Below are positions 43,913-55,470 of a DNA stretch of 64,000 bases, in pieces; within the stretch, counting starts at the first letter, position 1, and the number at the start of each line of letters is the position of its first letter. Location of the stretch: the NCBI GenBank assembly GCA_033398695.1, contig CM065804.1, positions 7,673,001 to 7,737,000 on the forward strand, in the 5' to 3' direction. A program made the translations under genes and the position numbers. The notes below the pieces were generated by a model. It was given only the letters and a program-made list of their open reading frames with translations. It made no database searches and was not told the origin of the DNA. The stretch comes from Orobanche coerulescens. Its lineage: Eukaryota > Streptophyta > Magnoliopsida > Lamiales > Orobanchaceae.

Positions 43913-44021
43913 TATTGGGAGCAAGGGTTTGCGGGTTTGCTTAACTTGAGGAGAGCGTGAGATAAGAGAGAGACGAAGCCGCCATTGTTGGGAGCAAGGG
44001 TTGGCGGCTTTGCTTAACTTG
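43876..44021 (-). repeat. 73-bp tandem duplication of the SG1 start region
   Basis: Two copies (about 43876-43948 and 43949-44021) share GAGAGCGTGAGATAAGAGAG, AGACGAAGCCGCCATT.TTGG and GCTTAACTTGA. Each includes an ATG and the first 12 codons (MAASSLSYLTLS) on the minus strand. Confidence 0.9.
43941..43985 (-). promoter_or_regulatory. Upstream ORF of SG1 made by the start-region duplication
   Basis: The outer copy's ATG (43985-43983) opens a 14-codon frame reading MAASSLSYLTLSSS, then TAA. It is one base out of frame with the main start 73 bp downstream and has the same start context (CAACAATGGCG versus CAATAATGGCG). If the mRNA includes it, translation of SG1 would depend on leaky scanning or reinitiation. 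Confidence 0.6.
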
Positions 44022-44188
44022 ATGAATGGAGATTGGAGAAGATTGAATATTTAAGGCCGTGTTTGGTCATTTAGAAAAACAGTCGTGTTTTTTCCTTTGG
44101 CGAAATACCGAAAAAAAATTGCTAGTATTATTCTTATTTAGGTATATATCACTAGGAAAGGGAACGTGTTCACTCGCAACTCTCAACC

Positions 44189-46730
44189 ATGGTAAGTTCA
44201 TCTTTCTTGTCCTTTGATTTTTATCTACATGATTTTTGCTGCAGAATTATGGAAAATAGGACTGCAGCGTTCGAGATGTGCGCTAGCCTGAGATTCCGGA
44301 TGATGGTGGCTATCATGTACGGACAGAAAGTCAACTGGTGCCAGGTGATCATGAAACGACTTCAGGAGAAGGCATCCAAATCGGACTTTGCCAGGAAGTC
44401 TTTCGGCTTGATCTTGAATTATACTCTGACCAGTTGTGGCATACAAAAGTCACCCAATGGCAAGAAGATCCTTGCTGGAAAGTTTCTCGGTGGATCCAAA
44501 GCCACTGTATTCAACAAGGCACCGCTTCTCGTCGACAGGCCAAGCCCCTTCTACCTCCCTACGTCGAGTGATCCTCGAAATGTTACTGATCACACGGAAA
44601 AATCCAAATATGTTGACAGCAAGAAGAAGCTTGTCAGCAAAAAGAGACATGTTCCCGACTACAGCTCCCCTACAACTGTCGAGAAGAAGAAGAAGAAGAT
44701 GAAGACTAATAAGTCTTCGAAGTCGGAAGTTGTTCCTACAGCACCTCCAGTGGCTACAATGGCCACTGAGGCAGTTCCGCCTACTGCACCATCTCGCAGT
44801 AGTTGACCCTCAAGGCGCAACCCCTATGGAAGAAACGCTGGCTGCTCCCGCAGCAGTTCCTGAGCCTGTGACGGCTATGACGAATGACCATTCGTTTTTC
44901 AAGTTGGAAGGAATTGGTAAATCGGCTGCCCATTCGGAGCCGACAGTCACTACTCCTAACAGGGCTCCTACCCCCATTTAAGGAGTCCCTCTCCCAACAT
45001 GGAATTCAATCCTGTCAGGAATCCCTCTCCTCAACAGGCTCCCATACCTGTAGAGGATCCCAACCGAACAGTATAACCCTCTAATGTTCGGAGTCCCTCC
45101 CCACGGAAATAATTAGTCAAACACTTCTCCAAGTCCAGATCGACGAAGCATTCGAATGTTTCAAGACATGGAAAGCATACAGGATCGCCCCCATACGACT
45201 CCCTGTATAACTGGGACGACTGGAAGGAGGAAGAGTTGTTTGTTCTGAAAGTCGCGGGCACCCAGAACGTCGAGGTCCTGATCAGATGGGATGATCCCTT
45301 TTGCCATGAGCTGATCACATCCTACTTTGTGGCGAAGGAAAAGGCCCGAATTAAAGGGAAGTCTTAGTCCGATGACAAGACTCGGAGCCCCAGCCATCAC
45401 TCAGATCCCAATTCAGATGGAGATGATGATGACCTTCAAACAGATCTGAGGATGAACTGCGGGGATGAAAGACTTTGCCCAGTACAAGGCCACTGAGGGC
45501 CAAGGAACTTCATCTATACCAAAACCATCATCTTCCGCCAGGAGGAATCAGTTCCTCCGAGTAGAGAAGATGGATCCCGCACCGTCTAACGAAATGATTC
45601 AGTCCCTTCTATGGAACAGGTGGACACTGAGAGCCGGAGGGGGGAATCATTCCCTCTTGTGCTCCAGGCTACAAAAACTGAGAAGAGACAGGAGGAACCA
45701 GTCTCTTCTATCTATCAAACAACACCAACAGCAGAACCATCTGAGGTTCCCGCTCCTCAACAGGTATCCACTCTTATCCCTACAGGATCTCCATCCATAT
45801 CAGGAGAGGATTTACAGGCTAACAATGAACCCTAGAGGCCCCATCATAATATCGTTCTCAAACAGTCATCTGACTCCAAAATCGCTCACCCCCACTCTCC
45901 CCGCACTGAAGCCAGAATCGAAAAACTCCAGTAAATCGGTCGCTAAACCGTATTCATATAGGATGCTGTAAAAGCTCTGTATGATGTCGGCAAGGAGATC
46001 GACTCGATAAGCAAGACTGCTCAAGATGAACTCCCAAAGCTGTAAAAGGCTGTGCAAGATGTCGAAGAAGTCTTCCGCCTCATGCCAAACGCCTTATGGC
46101 AGGCCCTCAATCAGCTGAAACACTATTAGGAGCGAATCCTGAAGTAAGAGCAAGAGAAACTGCGCATTGCGGAAGCCAAAATAGTCACCGCCCTCGAGTT
46201 CACTGGCTCAAAACTCACTGCCCACGATCAGAAAATCGATGACCTTACAATAGTTTGCGAGTCTAGTGGACTCAGTCAAATATCTGAAAGACAAGCAGGA
46301 TGAATTGATGGATATTCTTCGGGATATTTACGGTAAGGTTTCTGAGCTTGATAGAGAGGCTGGAAGAAGATGAGGGATGGAAAATGAAAAGGAGATGGAG
46401 GCCATTCTGGATGACAGTGTTGCCACTGCAATTGGAAGACTAGTCGAACCCGATATATGTAATTGGGTAACTGGTTCTCGTCTCGAGTTCCAAGATCCCA
46501 ACTTTTCCTAGAAAAACAATGTGCAGGAGCCCGCTGAGACCTAACTCCCGACAAACAAACAACCGTCAGCTGGAGAGTTGAAGGCGTGCAAGCAAAATGA
46601 ACTGATGACATTTATTTGCACTCTCATCAGGGAATCAGCCATGTTCAATCACTTCAAGACGATGGAAGACGCTGCTAAGGAGTTCTCAAGGCTCTCATCG
46701 GAAGGAAAGTTCCCTCTATAAATCAAGCTG
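44189..46730 (+). pseudogene. Gag-like retroelement remnant
   Basis: The frame from 44189 or the internal ATG 44249 reads AFEMCASLRFRMMVAIMYGQ, KVNWCQVIMKRLQEK, then a Lys-rich tail (TVEKKKKKMKTNKSSK) and a Pro/Ala-rich end at 44806. Downstream scraps read DDWKEEELFVLKVAGTQNVE (about 45210-45280) and a helical region (ALYDVGKEIDSISKTAQDEL, near 45970-46040) with several stops. I recall similar gag-like proteins from Lamiales genomes but cannot name the family. No protease, RT or integrase is seen. Confidence 0.45.
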
Positions 46731-46739
46731 AAATCTAAG

Positions 46740-47700
46740 ATTCAGAAGAGTGATCGGCTAACTTATCCAGAAGACTAGATTCTCTCCTTCTATAAATACA
46801 GCTTTTGATGCGGTCGAAGAAACTACAGACAGAAGAGCATTTAATGCGGGTCAAAGAGAATGTCCGAAGCATTAAATAGGAATTTCCTTTAATTTAAAAC
46901 ATTCTGAAGCCGCCAATCATAGATGTCTCAATCTCACCAACCGGCCAACAGCTATATTTATAACGGATCTATTTCCAAGGTTATAAATAGCCCCAAGCAA
47001 GAGGACATTGCTCACTTGTACACTTGAGAATAAGACGAAGAGGCAAAAATACTGAAAGCTTACAAAAGCATTATATTTCTTCAAGCATACATCGACATCT
47101 GAAGAAAAGAATTATACAAGTCCTCAACATGAACAGCACATCTACAGCGAAAGCTCAGCAATCCTACAGTTGTTGTTCGAACTCGTGATAACAAAATCTT
47201 TATGTTGAGTTACTTAGCCCTGTGTAGACTAAGAAAAGTTATATATGACCTGTGTGGGACGAATAGCGTTAAGGACGGATCTTCAATCTGGGTGAGAAGA
47301 AGTTAGTCGAAAAAGTCCAAGCCAACATGTGCGAACGGCCAAAGCTATGATCATATGTATCAATATGTGTGAACAATACAACGACGAATTTAGTTAAAAT
47401 CATATAGTTTTGCACGCCGTAGTTTTAATAAACTATTTACTCCTGTGTTGAGCACCAGTGGATGTAGAGGGGTTTTCCTCAAATCACTTTAAACATCGTG
47501 TCTTTACTTACTCTCTTTACTGTTTTCTTATTGTCTGTGTGGTTTTAGTATACTTATCTTATAAACCCTGTAAGCATCAAGCTAACAGGAGACTATTCAA
47601 TTTGTTGTATTCATCAACTTAAGTTTAGACTTCCGCTATGCAAACAAACTTCGAAAAAATAATACAGCTTATTCAACCCTCCTTTCTAAGTTGTTTATAC
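46740..47700 (+). other. Possible LTR remnant after the gag-like region
   Basis: Contains TATATTTATAACGG near 46950 (TATA-like), then text such as CTTAGCCCTGTGTAGAC, and ends near TATTCAACCCTCCTTTCTAAG, the kind of edge seen at plant LTR ends. A matching second LTR is not visible, so this is a guess. Confidence 0.3.
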
Positions 47701-48700
47701 TGTATACTGTGGCCAACTGTATGCAACCTACGAACCAAAAGAGATTAGCGAAAAACACATATGCATGTTCACGTACACAACGAGGGCTGAAGAATGTAAG
47801 CAACCTATACAAGGTTAACGTACGCTACAGGATATACATAACGGCTGTTATGATGTTTAAATTCGAACACATATACGTTGGATTATTTCTAGAAGGTCAG
47901 CTTACAATGGGCATATGAACATTATACATAATGTACGCAACGAGAAGGAGCTACATAGGCAATGCAAAAGACGTAGCTACTAGATTATACTAGTTAACGT
48001 ACGTAACAAGTGAAGGTTAACATACGTAACATGACTAATGTACGTTAAGGACATGATACAGCATACGCTACAATACAAAAGACACCAAAGGCCACTTGGG
48101 CTTCAAGAGCCTATAATTATCATTTCATTTGGTATTCATCATACAACAACTTCGAGCATTTCATATAATCATCTAAGATATTTATACACATTATTTGTTG
48201 TTGCTATCGAGATTCTCGATAAGAGTTGAGTGTTATTTACTCATTCATACACGAGAGAAGAAATAATTGTAGATTTGATTCGGTATTATTAGAATCGTGG
48301 ATCCAGAATTGTTAGAATCATAAGCTAAACCGGGTGATATTTTTCTAGTACCGACAGAAAGCTAGAAAGGTTGTTTTTTGTTTGATAGGAAAAGGAAAAA
48401 CAATTTATCTTGAAACGATAGAATACAGGATTTGTAACGATTTATCTTGGACTGATAGAAGAAAAGATTTGTAACGGTCTATCTTGGACCGAGCGAAGAC
48501 AAGGCGAAAAGGTTTATCTTAAATCTGTTGAAAAAGATAACAAATAAGAGGACACAAGCTAATTAGGGCCGAACTCTATAAATCATTTGTGTCATTCATA
48601 TTACGCATTTTATTTATCGCTCCCGCATAAAAATAGTTCATTACTTTTTATCGTACTATTCAACCCCCTTCTAGCGGCGATACCAACCCAATACATTAAA
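47701..48700. repeat. AT-rich DNA with dispersed ACGTACG-type words
   Basis: TTAACGTACG, TAACGTACGTAAC, AACATACGTAAC and AATGTACGTTAAGG recur at about 47816-48050. At about 48400-48520 TTTATCTTG.A recurs four times. The segment ends near ATTCAACCCCCTTCTAG (48658), an LTR-edge-like text. No gene is visible. Confidence 0.35.
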
Positions 48701-49690
48701 CCAGATAAAAAAAATTAGTTGTAGATCTTACTTTCTAATAATTCATTTTAATTGTTTAGGTGACAAATAAATAGATACAATATGAAAATGTATAATAGGA
48801 AGTCCCTTTTTTTAGGCAGAAAAAGTAAAACATTACATAATTAGATTATTTCACATAATAAAACTTTTATGTCTCATTTTTACCTAATATTTTTGTTACA
48901 AATATTTTTACTTTTTTAATTTTTGTTTGTAAAATATGAATATCTATTTTTATCTATTACCATCCTTAATAAATCGTATTTTTGATAGTAATTTTTAATA
49001 AACAATAATTTTGTATTTTTATTTTATATTTGTAAATGTGAATGGCAATTTTGTACCTGTGTTTTTAATATATTTTATTACAATTTTTTTTGTTTACATA
49101 TATAATATCTATAAATTATGAAAAATATTTTTATCTACAATCAATCGTCTCTATATTTTTTTATTTAAATTTATCTAAACAAATAAGGATATTCTATCAC
49201 ACTGTCTTATTTTTTTGCTCTCAACTGCTCGATTTTTTAGGAGATTGTTATTTTTTATATACACGGATAATGCTTGAATGCTTGAAATGAGTTGGATTAT
49301 AATAAATTGCTAATACTTTTATATGTATATGACTCTTAGTCAATCTTTGACTTCCTATACATAAGAAATTGATAAAATTAAACATGCAATTCCGGTTTAA
49401 GAATTTCTTGGTGTTTTATTTTTAAAATATGTTTCATGTAAAAGTGTAATTTTTGTTTGTAATCACAATAGTTAGATATTTTTTAATTTTGTTATATAAC
49501 AAGTTAAGGTACGCCACCACATGATCTTACTTTTTTTGCCCTCAAAATTTTAATATATTTAAGAAAAAAGATGCTTATAAATATGGGAGAATATTCTGTG
49601 ACTGTTGACGAAGTGATATGGAGGAAAAGAAAGTCACGAAAATAATAATATTTTGCTATTGTTGCTGCATATATGAATTTTAATCAACGT
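48701..49690. other. AT-rich intergenic, nothing recognised
   Basis: Long T- and A-rich runs, short ORFs only; no repeat ends or RNA gene seen. Confidence 0.5.
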
Positions 49691-49714
49691 TAGTTTTCTA
49701 TAGACTAATAACAA

Positions 49715-50170
49715 TATGCTACACGAGAGAATAATAGTAAGAGGTTACACGAAATAATCATAACAAGAGGTTATACGAGAAACGATAACTTAAATGTGCT
49801 AAAAGGGTTACACGAGAGGACTATGAGAAGAGACTACACGATGGAACCATCAAAAACTATTATGCGAAACAATTATAAGAAGATGATGTCCCATTGGATA
49901 AACATAAAGATACTAAATAGGTCAACTATAAGAAGATGTTAAACAGGGGAGCAATTAAAAAGGCTATGCAATATAATTATAAGAAGATCCTATATGGAGA
50001 AACACACGGGACATGCATAATTTAAAATCATAAAAATATACTACACAATAAAATAAGAATATGCAATATGAGAAAATTATAAGAATATTCTACACAAGAT
50101 AACGACGATGAGACACGAAAATTATAAGAATGTGTCAGACGGAAGAACCACAAAATAGTGCTTTACGAAA
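49715..50170. repeat. Degenerate minisatellite, ~35-bp period
   Basis: Words TACACGAGA, AATTATAAGAAGAT and ATAAGAATATTCTACAC recur at irregular 30-40-bp spacing at least ten times. Copies are strongly diverged and there is no reading frame. Confidence 0.6.
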
Positions 50171-51185
50171 CCTAGCAATATGTCTAGACCTAGGTCACAT
50201 GAAGTCATGGCAATTTAATATATATGCAATAACGAAAAATCTTACAATACAATAAGTAACAATATAATATATTCAAGTATTAAATATTTAAGTTTAATTG
50301 TAATATATAATTAAATGCTCTAATTATACTCGTCGATAAACTATAAGGTAACTCTGAAATTATTTTATAAGGTTTAGAATAAAGTGAAACTTGAAGTGGC
50401 CATTGTTTTTGACGTACTGTATTGTACATATTATTTATTTTTCAGAAATATCAAAGAATCTCCCCATATACCAATTTTTTTATTGTAACTTGATCAGATC
50501 TATAAAATTTATTCCCATTAACCGTCACCATAATATAACCTTCTTTTATTTATTTTAGTTGTTGAATATCTTTTTAATTAAAAATTAAAAGCTACGTCCA
50601 CTAGGATATTCATAATCGGGTACCTATTTTTTCGGGTACTTGAATTTATGGGTACCCAATTATACGGGTAGTTGAAAATTCAGCCCGTGACCCGATTTAA
50701 AATTTAATATCACTAATTTGACCTTTTATAAAAATAATTTGTAATTGAAGTATAAATTTATTTTAAACTTATTGTACAAATTTATACCACAAGTACTAAA
50801 TACATTTTAAATATTGTGGGAATTAATTTTTTAATACCAAATCATAAAATTGATAAGTTCTATATCCCCATTCATAAAACTATAAGTTTTTAGTACCATT
50901 TTGATTAAAAAGAGTAAAATGTCCTATCTTTTGTTGTAATGTTGACTTCTCACTTTTTTTTTATTTTATTTAATTTAAACTACTTTTCTTCTCTTTTTTC
51001 TTTTTTACTTTCCTCATTTGCTCCGATCGATATTAATGTCCAACAACCAAAATTTAACTACAAACATATACATCAAAACAACACAACCATTTTTGACAAA
51101 GGGTCTCTCAAAAATCTTATAGAAATCACAAGATTATTCGAAAAGAAAAGTTGACGTTGAAATAGGACTTCATTTGTCGTGCTTC
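50171..51185. other. AT-rich intergenic with a possible GGGTACC-type hAT scrap
   Basis: At about 50617-50695 the words CGGGTACC, GGGTACTTGA, GGGTACCC and CCCGTGACCCG recur, like one arm of another hAT MITE. The rest is unremarkable. Confidence 0.35.
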
Positions 51186-51214
51186 TGGGAAAAAAAAATT
51201 CCCGATCTGTTCTT

Positions 51215-51445
51215 ACGGACACGATCGCTGCACACGATGGGAAGCCACCGTGTGCAACGATCGTGTGCAACGGTCGTGTCCAACGACCTTGACATCGTGC
51301 GCACCACTAACGTGTTCACGATCGTTTAACACGATCGTCTACAATCATGTGCAGCGATCGTGATCATGGCCAGAAACTTGCACACGATCACTGCACACGG
51401 TAGTATACGACCGTGTGCATCGGTCGTGTCCAGGGCAAACCGTTT
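51215..51445. repeat. CACGATCGTG-word block at the MULE left end
   Basis: CACACGATGGG, CAACGATCGTGTGCAACGG, CACGATCGT and GACCGTGTGCA recur without a strict period. The same words fill four other blocks of the element. Confidence 0.8.
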
Positions 51446-53529
51446 TATAATATTGTTCGCTCAGTTTTCTGAATAGTTATTCATCTTTTTGTAATCAGAT
51501 GTCGTGGCAGCGTATTTTGATACATCACGGTGGTCATTGGGAGCGATCGACATATGTAGACGGGGACTCCTTTTTTGTCTATATCGACACGAGCAAAGTT
51601 AGTCGTGCAAACCTCGTGGGGGTTATCAGAGAGGGTTTGGGTGGTCCAAATGAGTCCGATTACAAATTATGGTACTTGACACACATGGCCAAGGGAAACA
51701 AAGTAAAAGTCCTATTACGGGGCGATACCGAGATACTTCGATTACTAGTAGAATACAAGGAGGATCCTGAGGTCTATGTTGAGAACAGCAGCTCCTCCAC
51801 TCCCGAGGTTAATACGGGATATAGCAGCTCGAGAGTAGAGCCCGGCAACATAAATTATGACATGCCTTCCAAAGAGTATCAATACGAGGAAGATGAGGAA
51901 GACGAGGAAGATTGAGTCACTATCTGCGGAATTTCTTGCTTGGGTTCGCCAACCGACCCAAATGGATAGGATTATGAGTCGTCGGAACTTCTCATCCGAC
52001 CATCAATCTGCGAGCGAGCATGAGCATCTACAATCAATGCGTAACTGGATCATTCCATTTCCGGACCCCGGTAGTGCCGGGACTTTGGGTTGGGTCGAGC
52101 AGCCTCCATCGGTTACCGGTCAGCTAGAGGTGGGGTCCACCTTTCGTTCCAAGACAGAGTTGAGGATAACTGTAGGAATGTATCATTTGGAAAACATGCT
52201 ACAGTGTATCACTGATCGTTCCGCCGATAAACGTATAGTGTTTGTCTGTAAGAGTGGGCGAAAAAATTGTCAGTTTAGGTTGTGTGCTACTGAGGGTGCA
52301 ACTATTTGGAGAATTACTAAGTTGACATTGGAGCACAACTGTCACCGTGATTTGAACCGTGCTGCCGCACGATCGGTCACTTCTGAGGTTGCCGCCCATT
52401 ATTTTGCTAAAAGATTGACCAGTGAGGGGGTCACTTTGAGGCCAAAGGAGATGATTGCAGAGATGTGTAGGGAGTACGGCATTGACATGCTATACAGTTT
52501 TGCTCTCCGGACGAGGAATATAGCGATAGAGAATACATATGGCGGCTTTGATGAGTCGTATCAGAGGCTTCCATCTTACCTGTATTTGTTAAAACAGCGT
52601 AATCCAGGGACAATTTATGATTGACAGACGACTCATGAGGGAGTGTTTTGCCGCATGTTCGTTGCACTCGGACAGAGTATTAGAGCATTTGATACATGCC
52701 TTCGACCGGTGATTATAGTTGATGGGACCTACCTGAAGGGAAGGAATAAAGGAACTCTATTTGCGGCCGTCACATTTGACGGGAACGAGCAAGTATTTCC
52801 TCTTGCAGTTGGTCTCGGTCCGATAGAGAACGATGAGTCATGGACTTATTTTCTGTATAACCTGCGCAGATGCTACAATCCGATGGAAGATTTACTGATT
52901 GTGAGTGACCAACATAAGAACATTTAGAATGCTGTTCGAGCCGTCTATCCGAATTCATTCCAAGGGTTGTGATATCACCATCTTGCAAAAAATCTGACCT
53001 CCTACGGTGCGCATGCTATAGGACTCTTTAGAACTGCTTCCTACACGCATCGTGAATAAGTTTTTGAAAACTACTTTTCGAAACTACATATCGAAAGCCC
53101 TAATGGGGCTCACAGGCGCCTTTCTGAAATTGGGCCAGAGAAGTGGGCTAGGTCGAAGTGTCCGGTACGACGCTATAACTTCTTGACATCCAATGCTGTT
53201 GAATGCTTTAATAATCGTATGTTGTGGGCGAGGCGTTTACCTGTTTGCTCGTCACTTGAGATATTTCGCCTAATTTTAGAGAATTGGTTTGATGAGAAGC
53301 GGGGAGAAGCTACATCAAGAGACCATGAGTTGACAATGCACACTTTTGAAAAGCTTTCTAACTACGTGCAAGCCAGTCTGACTTTTACCGTTCGAGCTAC
53401 CACCCCACTTGTTTATAAAGTCGAAGAAAACAAAGTTTCTTATGAGGTCGACCTTCGAACATGGAAATGTTGTTGTCGTGAGTTTGATTTGGATCAGATT
53501 CCATGTCGTCATGCCGTTGCCGATATAAG

Positions 53530-53981
53530 GTAATTGTCTATACTGTCGTGTGCACATGGTCATGGCCATTCAATGTTTTTGTCTATGCTGTCGTGTGCAC
53601 ACGGTCATGGCCTTGGGCATGCGGGTTCTGTCGGATGCTCACGGTCGTGCCCACGGTCATGGAAGAATGCACACGATCGTAACCCACGATGGGCACGATC
53701 GTAACCCACGATGGGCACGATCGTAACCCACGATCAGCACGATCATAACCCATGATCGTAACCCACGATCGGCACGATCGTAACCCATGATGGGCACGAT
53801 CGTAACCCATGATCGGCACGATCGTAACCCACGATCGCCACGATCGTAACCCACGATCGGCACAATCGTGTTCTGCCATCGTGTGCAAAACAGGGCTGGT
53901 CTGGATTTATCCTACACCTCATCAAAATCAAAAATACATTATCCTATACAACATCCTTGACATAATTGCTTATTGTAACAG
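53530..53981 (+). other. Intron of the MULE transposase containing a minisatellite
   Basis: Donor AAG|GTAATT and acceptor TAACAG|GCG restore the frame (ADIR then RAGNGLSVYD). 452 bp. The centre holds the 22-bp array. Confidence 0.75.
53672..53868. repeat. 22-bp minisatellite, ~9 units
   Basis: Units start at 53672, 53694, 53716, 53738 (this one 35 bp), 53773, 53795, 53817, 53839 and 53861. The consensus starts CACGATCGTAACCCACGAT; the last three bases vary (GGG, CAG, CGG, CGC). Sense and antisense translations of the array are meaningless repeats. Confidence 0.95.
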
Positions 53982-54426
53982 GCGCGCCGGCAATGGTTTG
54001 TCCGTGTATGATTTTGTTAGTCGTTATTTCAAGCAACAAGGCCTTAGAGAGACTTATAAGGAGCATATTAGTCCCATCCCACATCCTGATGAGTGGAATG
54101 TCCCACCGGAGATCTCATCCATCGTTTGCGTACCTCCAGAGGGGGTACGACAAGCCGGCCGACCAAGGATGAGTCGCGCACGGTCCGCTGTTGAAAATTT
54201 GCCCGCAAGTGGATGGCCTTAGGTGTGCGGTAGGTGTAAAGGAACCGGCCACAATAGAAAATCTTGCAAAGCATTCATTCCCATAGGTGGTGTGGATTTG
54301 AATATCCCTGAAGAAACTCAAGGAATAGATGAACAAACGAGGCAAAGGCGCCGGCAGAAGAAGAGGTGTAGCATTTGCCGTAATGATGACCATGACATAA
54401 GGGGATGTCCATACCATGAAACTTAA

Positions 54427-54759
54427 ATTGCTTATGTATTTTTATATTTTGTGACTTACTAGCAACAATCATGTGCTGATATTTTGATCCTCGATGGACC
54501 ATGTATTGAATCAGTATTCTGATTATTAGTGAAATGCATAATTTGGTGTCTATTTTCTTTATCTTTGAATTGAAATTTAAGTGTTCAGTGATGTAAAGCA
54601 AATAAAGGTGATTATGGAGCCAAACATTAATCATAACAAAGTAGCTCACTTTAAAGAGCAATAGTTTACAGCAAAAGCATATCCAAAGCATATAACTTTA
54701 CAAAACAAAAGTTCATCACCATCACACCAAAATATCTAATAATAATTTAAAAACCACAA
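54427..54759. other. Spacer between transposase and small ORF
   Basis: AT-rich, convergent 3' ends on both strands; nothing else seen. Confidence 0.5.
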
Positions 54760-55126
54760 TCACTTGGATCCCTTTTCCCCCATCTGATGCTGTATCTTTA
54801 GTCTTGTATCACCATCTTCGTGAACTTCTTCTTCTAAAATAACTTCTTTACTTGTCTTCTCAGAAATCTCCAAATCATTATCATCATCACCATCTAGTAT
54901 GACTGGAGTGCTCGCAGTGTTTTTAAATAGGCCCTGTTTCATGAAACACATTAATTCGCAGTACACACTACACATACAACAAAATAAAAAAACTTACTTT
55001 GAGCATTGAATATCTTCCTCTCGGCCTAGTTCTGTATGGTGGGTTGGGAGGAGGTATCCTCCTTCTTCTTTTTGGTGGTGGTGCTTCGATTCCTCCTAAA
55101 TCGCTTTCTCGTAATCGGCCGCTCAT
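54760..55126 (-). CDS. Small two-exon ORF inside the MULE
   Basis: Not recognised. Exon 1 (54998-55126) from ATG 55126 reads MSGRLRESDLGGIEAPPPKR, then RRRIPPPNPPYRTRPRGRYS and MLK; it ends AAA|GTAAGT. Exon 2 (54760-54933) follows AACAG and reads GLFKNTASTPVILDGDDDND, then an acidic stretch to GEKGSK and TGA. The intron is 64 bp, phase 0. 100 residues: a basic, Pro-rich N-terminus (possible nuclear signal) and an acidic C-terminus. Same strand as the Ulp1 gene and downstream of it. No stops in either exon. Could be a captured host fragment or an element accessory gene. Confidence 0.5.
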
Positions 55127-55289
55127 TTCGCGTATTTGATTTTAATGGATTTTAACTGATGTTAATTGATTAGGGTTTGTAGTGAAAAGGGGGGCTACGG
55201 TTCATGTATTTCACTCTCACTCAATGAAGATGGGCTTATATTGAAAAGGGGGGACCCACGATGGGATTTTATAATAAAATAATTTGAAG

Positions 55290-55470
55290 TTGCCCTTTGC
55301 AGTACACACGATGGTGCACACGATGGGCACGATCGTGTGCTCCGATCGTGTGACACGTTGGCAACCAGATGTCACGGTGTCTATGGTGTCAAATTGGCAC
55401 TGTATCCACGTATGCACACGATGGGGCACACGGTCGTGCCCACGATGGGACACACGATCGTGTGCACAAG
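55290..55470. repeat. CACGATCGTG-word block
   Basis: ACACGATGGTGCACACGATG, GGCACGATCGTGTGC, CACACGGTCGTGCCCACGAT recur; it passes directly into the first 412-bp unit. Confidence 0.8.

Larger units (their letters stand above)
51499..54426 (+). pseudogene. MuDR-type MULE transposase, broken
   Basis: Cut-and-paste transposase. From ATG 51499: an N-terminal domain with acidic tail (EYQYEEDEEDEED), then a MuDR DNA-binding region (SKTELRITVGMYHLENM, FRLCATEGATIWRITKLTLE). The MULE core follows: VIIVDGTYLKGRNKGTLFAA and LIVSDQHKNI (first two acidic residues), YHHLAKNL. The SWIM finger is WKCCCREFDLDQIPCRHAVA. After an intron (53530-53981) the C-terminus has zinc knuckles CGRCKGTGHNRKSC and CSICRNDDHDIRGC. 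A frame change is near 51915; stops at 52622, 52925, 52970, 53057 and 54220 mostly look like C-to-T or G-to-A changes. Otherwise near full length. Confidence 0.92.

Noticed and set aside
43912..43924. SG1 start at 43924 (MLPIMAAS...)
   Set aside because: The codon there is TTG. The first ATG in frame is at 43912-43910.
44045..44090. Tourist-like end TAA-GGCCGTGTTTGG
   Set aside because: Only one end is visible and no matching inverted end or second TAA could be found nearby, so no element is called.
51215..51445. Telomere- or origin-like palindrome array
   Set aside because: The CACGATCGTG words occur only within the Mutator-like element, and no independent replication feature is visible.
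53583..53931. Several antisense frames with repeated GYDRADRGLRSC
   Set aside because: They arise from the 22-bp CACGATCGT minisatellite; its unit length changes and it lies in an intron.
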